Made by a program: the position numbers and the translations under genes. A stretch of 6,259 nt of DNA from Candidatus Bathyarchaeota archaeon (GTDB lineage: Archaea; Thermoproteota; Bathyarchaeia; Bathyarchaeales; Bathyarchaeaceae), in the NCBI GenBank assembly GCA_014859755.1, contig JACUTO010000087.1, positions 1-6,259 of the forward strand, written 5' to 3'. Positions 4,603-6,259 of the stretch are shown piece by piece. Each line of letters opens with the position of its first letter. Position 1 is the first letter of the stretch. The notes under the pieces were generated by a model. That model was not told where the DNA came from, ran no database searches, and worked only from the letters and a program-made list of their open reading frames with translations.

Positions 4603-5390
4603 GAGAATTATTAGATTACTTAAAGAAGGAACTAGGAAAATTCATTTCTAAAGTCAAGGTTGAAAATGTTAGGATCGGATTGGCTTATACTGCGGTAGTG
4701 CTTTCTACTCGGCATGCAGGGGTAGCCTATACACCAACAACCGAGCTTCCTGAATGCCCTGCTCTAGTGGATGCCGGAAAAATCGCTGGCAAATCAGCTT
4801 TAAACGTCATGAATAAGGTCGAATCACCCAACCTTGTTGAGACAGCCGTTGGTGTGGCAACAATAAACGCCCTATCCCAGACAGCATTTGAGGCTAAACC
4901 AGAAAAATATGTTTTCTCCGATATCGACGTCTTAGACCTCATCCAGCCTAAGGATAAAGTCGTAACGGTTGGCTATTTTGGGCCTCTCATCCATAAGATT
5001 CTCAGAAAAACTCGAGACCTCTACGTTTTAGAAAAGAGGAAGATCAAAGACAAACGAGTACACTTGATATCCCAACATGACGCGTCTACAGTATTGCCTT
5101 CATCAGACATTCTCCTAATCAGCGGAAGCACCCTTATAAACAAAACCATAAATCAAATTCTAAAACTGCAGGGTAATGCAAGAGAAGTAGTTCTGCTAGG
5201 GCCAACCGCAAGCATGGTCCCACAACCTCTATTCAAGAAAGGAGTAACGGCGGTTATGGGTGTGAAAATCACCGATGCGGAAAAAATGCTAAGGGTGGTA
5301 AGCGAATCAGGTGGAACGCAACAACTGTTATCAACGTGCGCAAAGAAGACTGCCTTTGTAAGAAAGGTGATCGAATGGAAATCAAGTTGA
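4599..5390 (+). CDS. DUF4213/DUF364 putative heavy-metal-chelation protein
   Basis: A 263-residue soluble protein. The N-terminal part (about 1-95) fits DUF4213, including VRIGLAYTAVVL at 24-35. The C-terminal part (about 105-258) fits DUF364 (COG2014, described as a putative heavy-metal-chelation domain). DUF364 features seen are VVTVGYFGPLI (121-131, a Rossmann-like strand and glycine loop), ISGSTLINKTI (174-184), VVLLGPTASMVPQPLFKKGV (197-216) and GGTQQLL (238-244). The biochemical role of the family is not settled; metal or cofactor binding is inferred from structure in relatives. ATG 4599 has GAGAGG five bases upstream. A TATA box at 4530 gives a leader of about 40 bases. The trmO-like gene begins inside its last codons (16-base overlap), so the two are translationally linked. 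Its nearness to ZIP transporters and zinc mini-proteins fits a metal role. Confidence 0.87.
   Translation: MRELLDYLKKELGKFISKVKVENVRIGLAYTAVVLSTRHAGVAYTPTTELPECPALVDAGKIAGKSALNVMNKVESPNLVETAVGVATINALSQTAFEAKPEKYVFSDIDVLDLIQPKDKVVTVGYFGPLIHKILRKTRDLYVLEKRKIKDKRVHLISQHDASTVLPSSDILLISGSTLINKTINQILKLQGNAREVVLLGPTASMVPQPLFKKGVTAVMGVKITDAEKMLRVVSESGGTQQLLSTCAKKTAFVRKVIEWKSS
5365..5370 (+). promoter_or_regulatory. Shine-Dalgarno site of the trmO-like gene
   Basis: AGGTGA, four bases before ATG 5375 and inside the end of the DUF364 gene, fixes the start. It rules out the longer frame from 5336, whose first 13 codons are only DUF364 sequence in another frame. Confidence 0.7.
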
Positions 5391-5812
5391 AACCAATTGG
5401 ATTGATACATTCTCCTTACAAAACTAAGCAAGAGATGCCGATTCAAGCGTACGCATCAAAAGAAGTCGCTGAGATTGAAGTTTTTAAGGAATACGTTGAT
5501 GGATTAAAGGACATAGAAGGATTCTCCCACATTATACTATTATACTGGTTTCACAAATCAAAAGGATATTCGCTTCACGTGAAACCCTTCTTGGATAAGA
5601 ATTTCCGTGGAATTTTTGCCTGTAGACATCCAAACAGACCAAACCCGATAGGAGTTTCTACGGTGAAGTTGTTGGAAAGAAGAGGGAATATTCTGCGGGT
5701 GGAGGGCATTGACGCATTAGATGGCACACCACTTATAGATATTAAACCGTATGTTCCAAAATTCGATGAAAGAAAAGGCGCAAAAGCTGGGTGGTTAGAC
5801 GGCAAGCTATAA
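5375..5812 (+). CDS. trmO: TrmO/TsaA-like tRNA N6-methyltransferase
   Basis: A 145-residue protein of the TrmO/TsaA (COG1720) family. In characterised members, S-adenosylmethionine is used to methylate N6 of threonylcarbamoyl-adenosine at position 37 of certain tRNAs. Family motifs in order: LKPIGLIHSPYKTK at residues 5-18, DIEGFSHIILLYWFH at 46-60, RGIFACRHPNRPNPIGVS at 78-95 (the strongest signature) and DALDGTPLIDIKPYVP at 113-128. It is the short, single-domain form usual in archaea, lacking the C-terminal extension of the E. coli enzyme (about 235 residues). The start has AGGTGA four bases upstream. The gene overlaps the DUF364 gene by 16 bases, forming a tight operon. Its last six bases overlap the end of the convergent UbiD fragment. 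Family assignment is secure; activity on tRNA here is inferred. Confidence 0.93.
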   Translation: MEIKLKPIGLIHSPYKTKQEMPIQAYASKEVAEIEVFKEYVDGLKDIEGFSHIILLYWFHKSKGYSLHVKPFLDKNFRGIFACRHPNRPNPIGVSTVKLLERRGNILRVEGIDALDGTPLIDIKPYVPKFDERKGAKAGWLDGKL

Positions 5813-5819
5813 GCTTTTT
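5804..5819 (+). terminator. Short hairpin with T-run at the end of trmO
   Basis: AAGCT-ATA-AGCTT (5804-5816) overlaps the TAA stop and runs into TTTTT (5815-5819). The stem is only five bases, but the T-run itself may end transcription. It lies between convergent genes. Confidence 0.4.
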
Positions 5820-6109
5820 CTCATTTCCTCTATAATCGTGGCAATTTTTTCATTCACAGGTCTTTTCGCTTGCTCAAATTTTTCGCTAGGTCTTGCCAAC
5901 GGACGTGTGGCATCGATGCCGAGCTTTGTTGTTAATCCTGTTTCCTGGTCGGCAGAGGAGTCTAGTGTCGATCCCCTGACGTTAGGAATGATTATCAAAC
6001 CTTCGTTTGCTTGGAAGCGGGTTGCAATAGCCCACTCCACTTCTTCTAAATAATGGAGGCTTGCTCTCAAGAGGTCACCCAGCCATGGTAACACCCTTCT
6101 ATGAAACAA
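5807..6109 (-). pseudogene. UbiD family decarboxylase, C-terminal fragment only
   Basis: The open frame from TTG 6109 encodes 100 residues, of which about residues 21-100 match the C-terminal end of UbiD-family prenylated-FMN-dependent decarboxylases: EEVEWAIATRFQA (22-34), LIIIPNVRGSTLD (38-50), then GLTTKLGIDATRP (58-70), with a normal basic tail. Full-length members are over 400 residues. The upstream frame stops within about 20 codons, and the residues before position 21 do not resemble the valine/aspartate-rich strand that should precede EEVEW. I found that strand in no other frame of the same strand, and most of the protein, including the FMN-binding and catalytic parts, is absent. So this is a truncated remnant or a rearrangement/assembly junction near 6047, not a working enzyme. 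It converges on trmO with a six-base overlap. Confidence 0.75.
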
Positions 6110-6179
6110 TAAACGTAGTTCTGAGATCCATATGAAACATGGCCTAAGCGAGACTTGTCATTTGTTCTTTACTAATGTC

Positions 6180-6257
6180 TTATGGATGGTGTGCCTGATG
6201 GCAACCTTCTGTTAGTTCTTCGAGTTCATCTTTGTTATACGCGGCGATTACTTCTCC
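6180..6257 (-). CDS. C-terminal tail of an unrecognised gene (partial)
   Basis: An open frame runs leftward from the right edge to a TAA at 6182-6180. It gives the last 25 residues: GEVIAAYNKDELEEL followed by TEGCHQAHHP. The start lies outside the window. The tail is acidic-helical and ends in a Cys/His-rich stretch (C, H, H, H). That is too little to assign a family, and it may not be a real gene. It lies 70 bases upstream of the UbiD fragment on the same strand and does not resemble UbiD. Confidence 0.3.
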   Translation of the reverse strand, partial: GEVIAAYNKDELEELTEGCHQAHHP

Positions 6258-6259
6258 TA

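Noticed and set aside
1..6259. CRISPR array, insertion sequence or transposase
   Set aside because: There are no regularly spaced repeats, no transposase-like frame, and no paired terminal inverted repeats.

Overview
The window looks archaeal. TATA-like boxes lie roughly 20-60 bases before several genes, some starts look leaderless, and other genes carry strong GGTGA/GAGG ribosome binding sites. One gene encodes a regulator of the archaeal COG2522 type. The mix of genes would fit an uncultured TACK-type archaeon such as a Bathyarchaeia genome, but that lineage is an inference; the sequence only supports 'archaeon' with good confidence.

Layout, left to right. Bases 1-118 hold no gene but contain a long imperfect hairpin (7-54). 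Three genes then read leftward: a LIV-1-like ZIP metal transporter (119-853), a GufA/ZupT-like ZIP transporter (931-1677) and a COG1237-type metallo-beta-lactamase-fold hydrolase (1763-2740). A divergent promoter region with three TTATAA hexamers (2821-2846) separates these from a rightward HTH regulator (2848-3204). A 200-base spacer with a T-run and a 13-base palindrome follows. From 3406 to 4460 there is a run of very small cysteine-rich reading frames on the plus strand: 69 aa, 32 aa, 47 aa, and a fourth open stretch with six cysteines but no start codon. They are separated by structured, otherwise gene-free DNA. A TATA box at 4530 precedes a two-gene operon: a DUF4213/DUF364 putative heavy-metal-chelation protein (4599-5390) overlapping a short TrmO/TsaA-like tRNA methyltransferase (5375-5812). 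At the right, a leftward open frame (5807-6109) carries only the last ~80 residues of a UbiD decarboxylase, so it looks like a truncated gene. The 25-codon tail of another leftward gene enters from the right edge.

How the parts may fit: two ZIP importers, a metal-dependent hydrolase, several candidate zinc-binding mini-proteins and a DUF364 protein sit within about 5.5 kb around one DNA-binding regulator. This suggests a metal-handling neighbourhood. The individual families are well supported; a shared function is a hypothesis. The most unusual part is the array of tiny Cys-rich proteins at 3406-4460.
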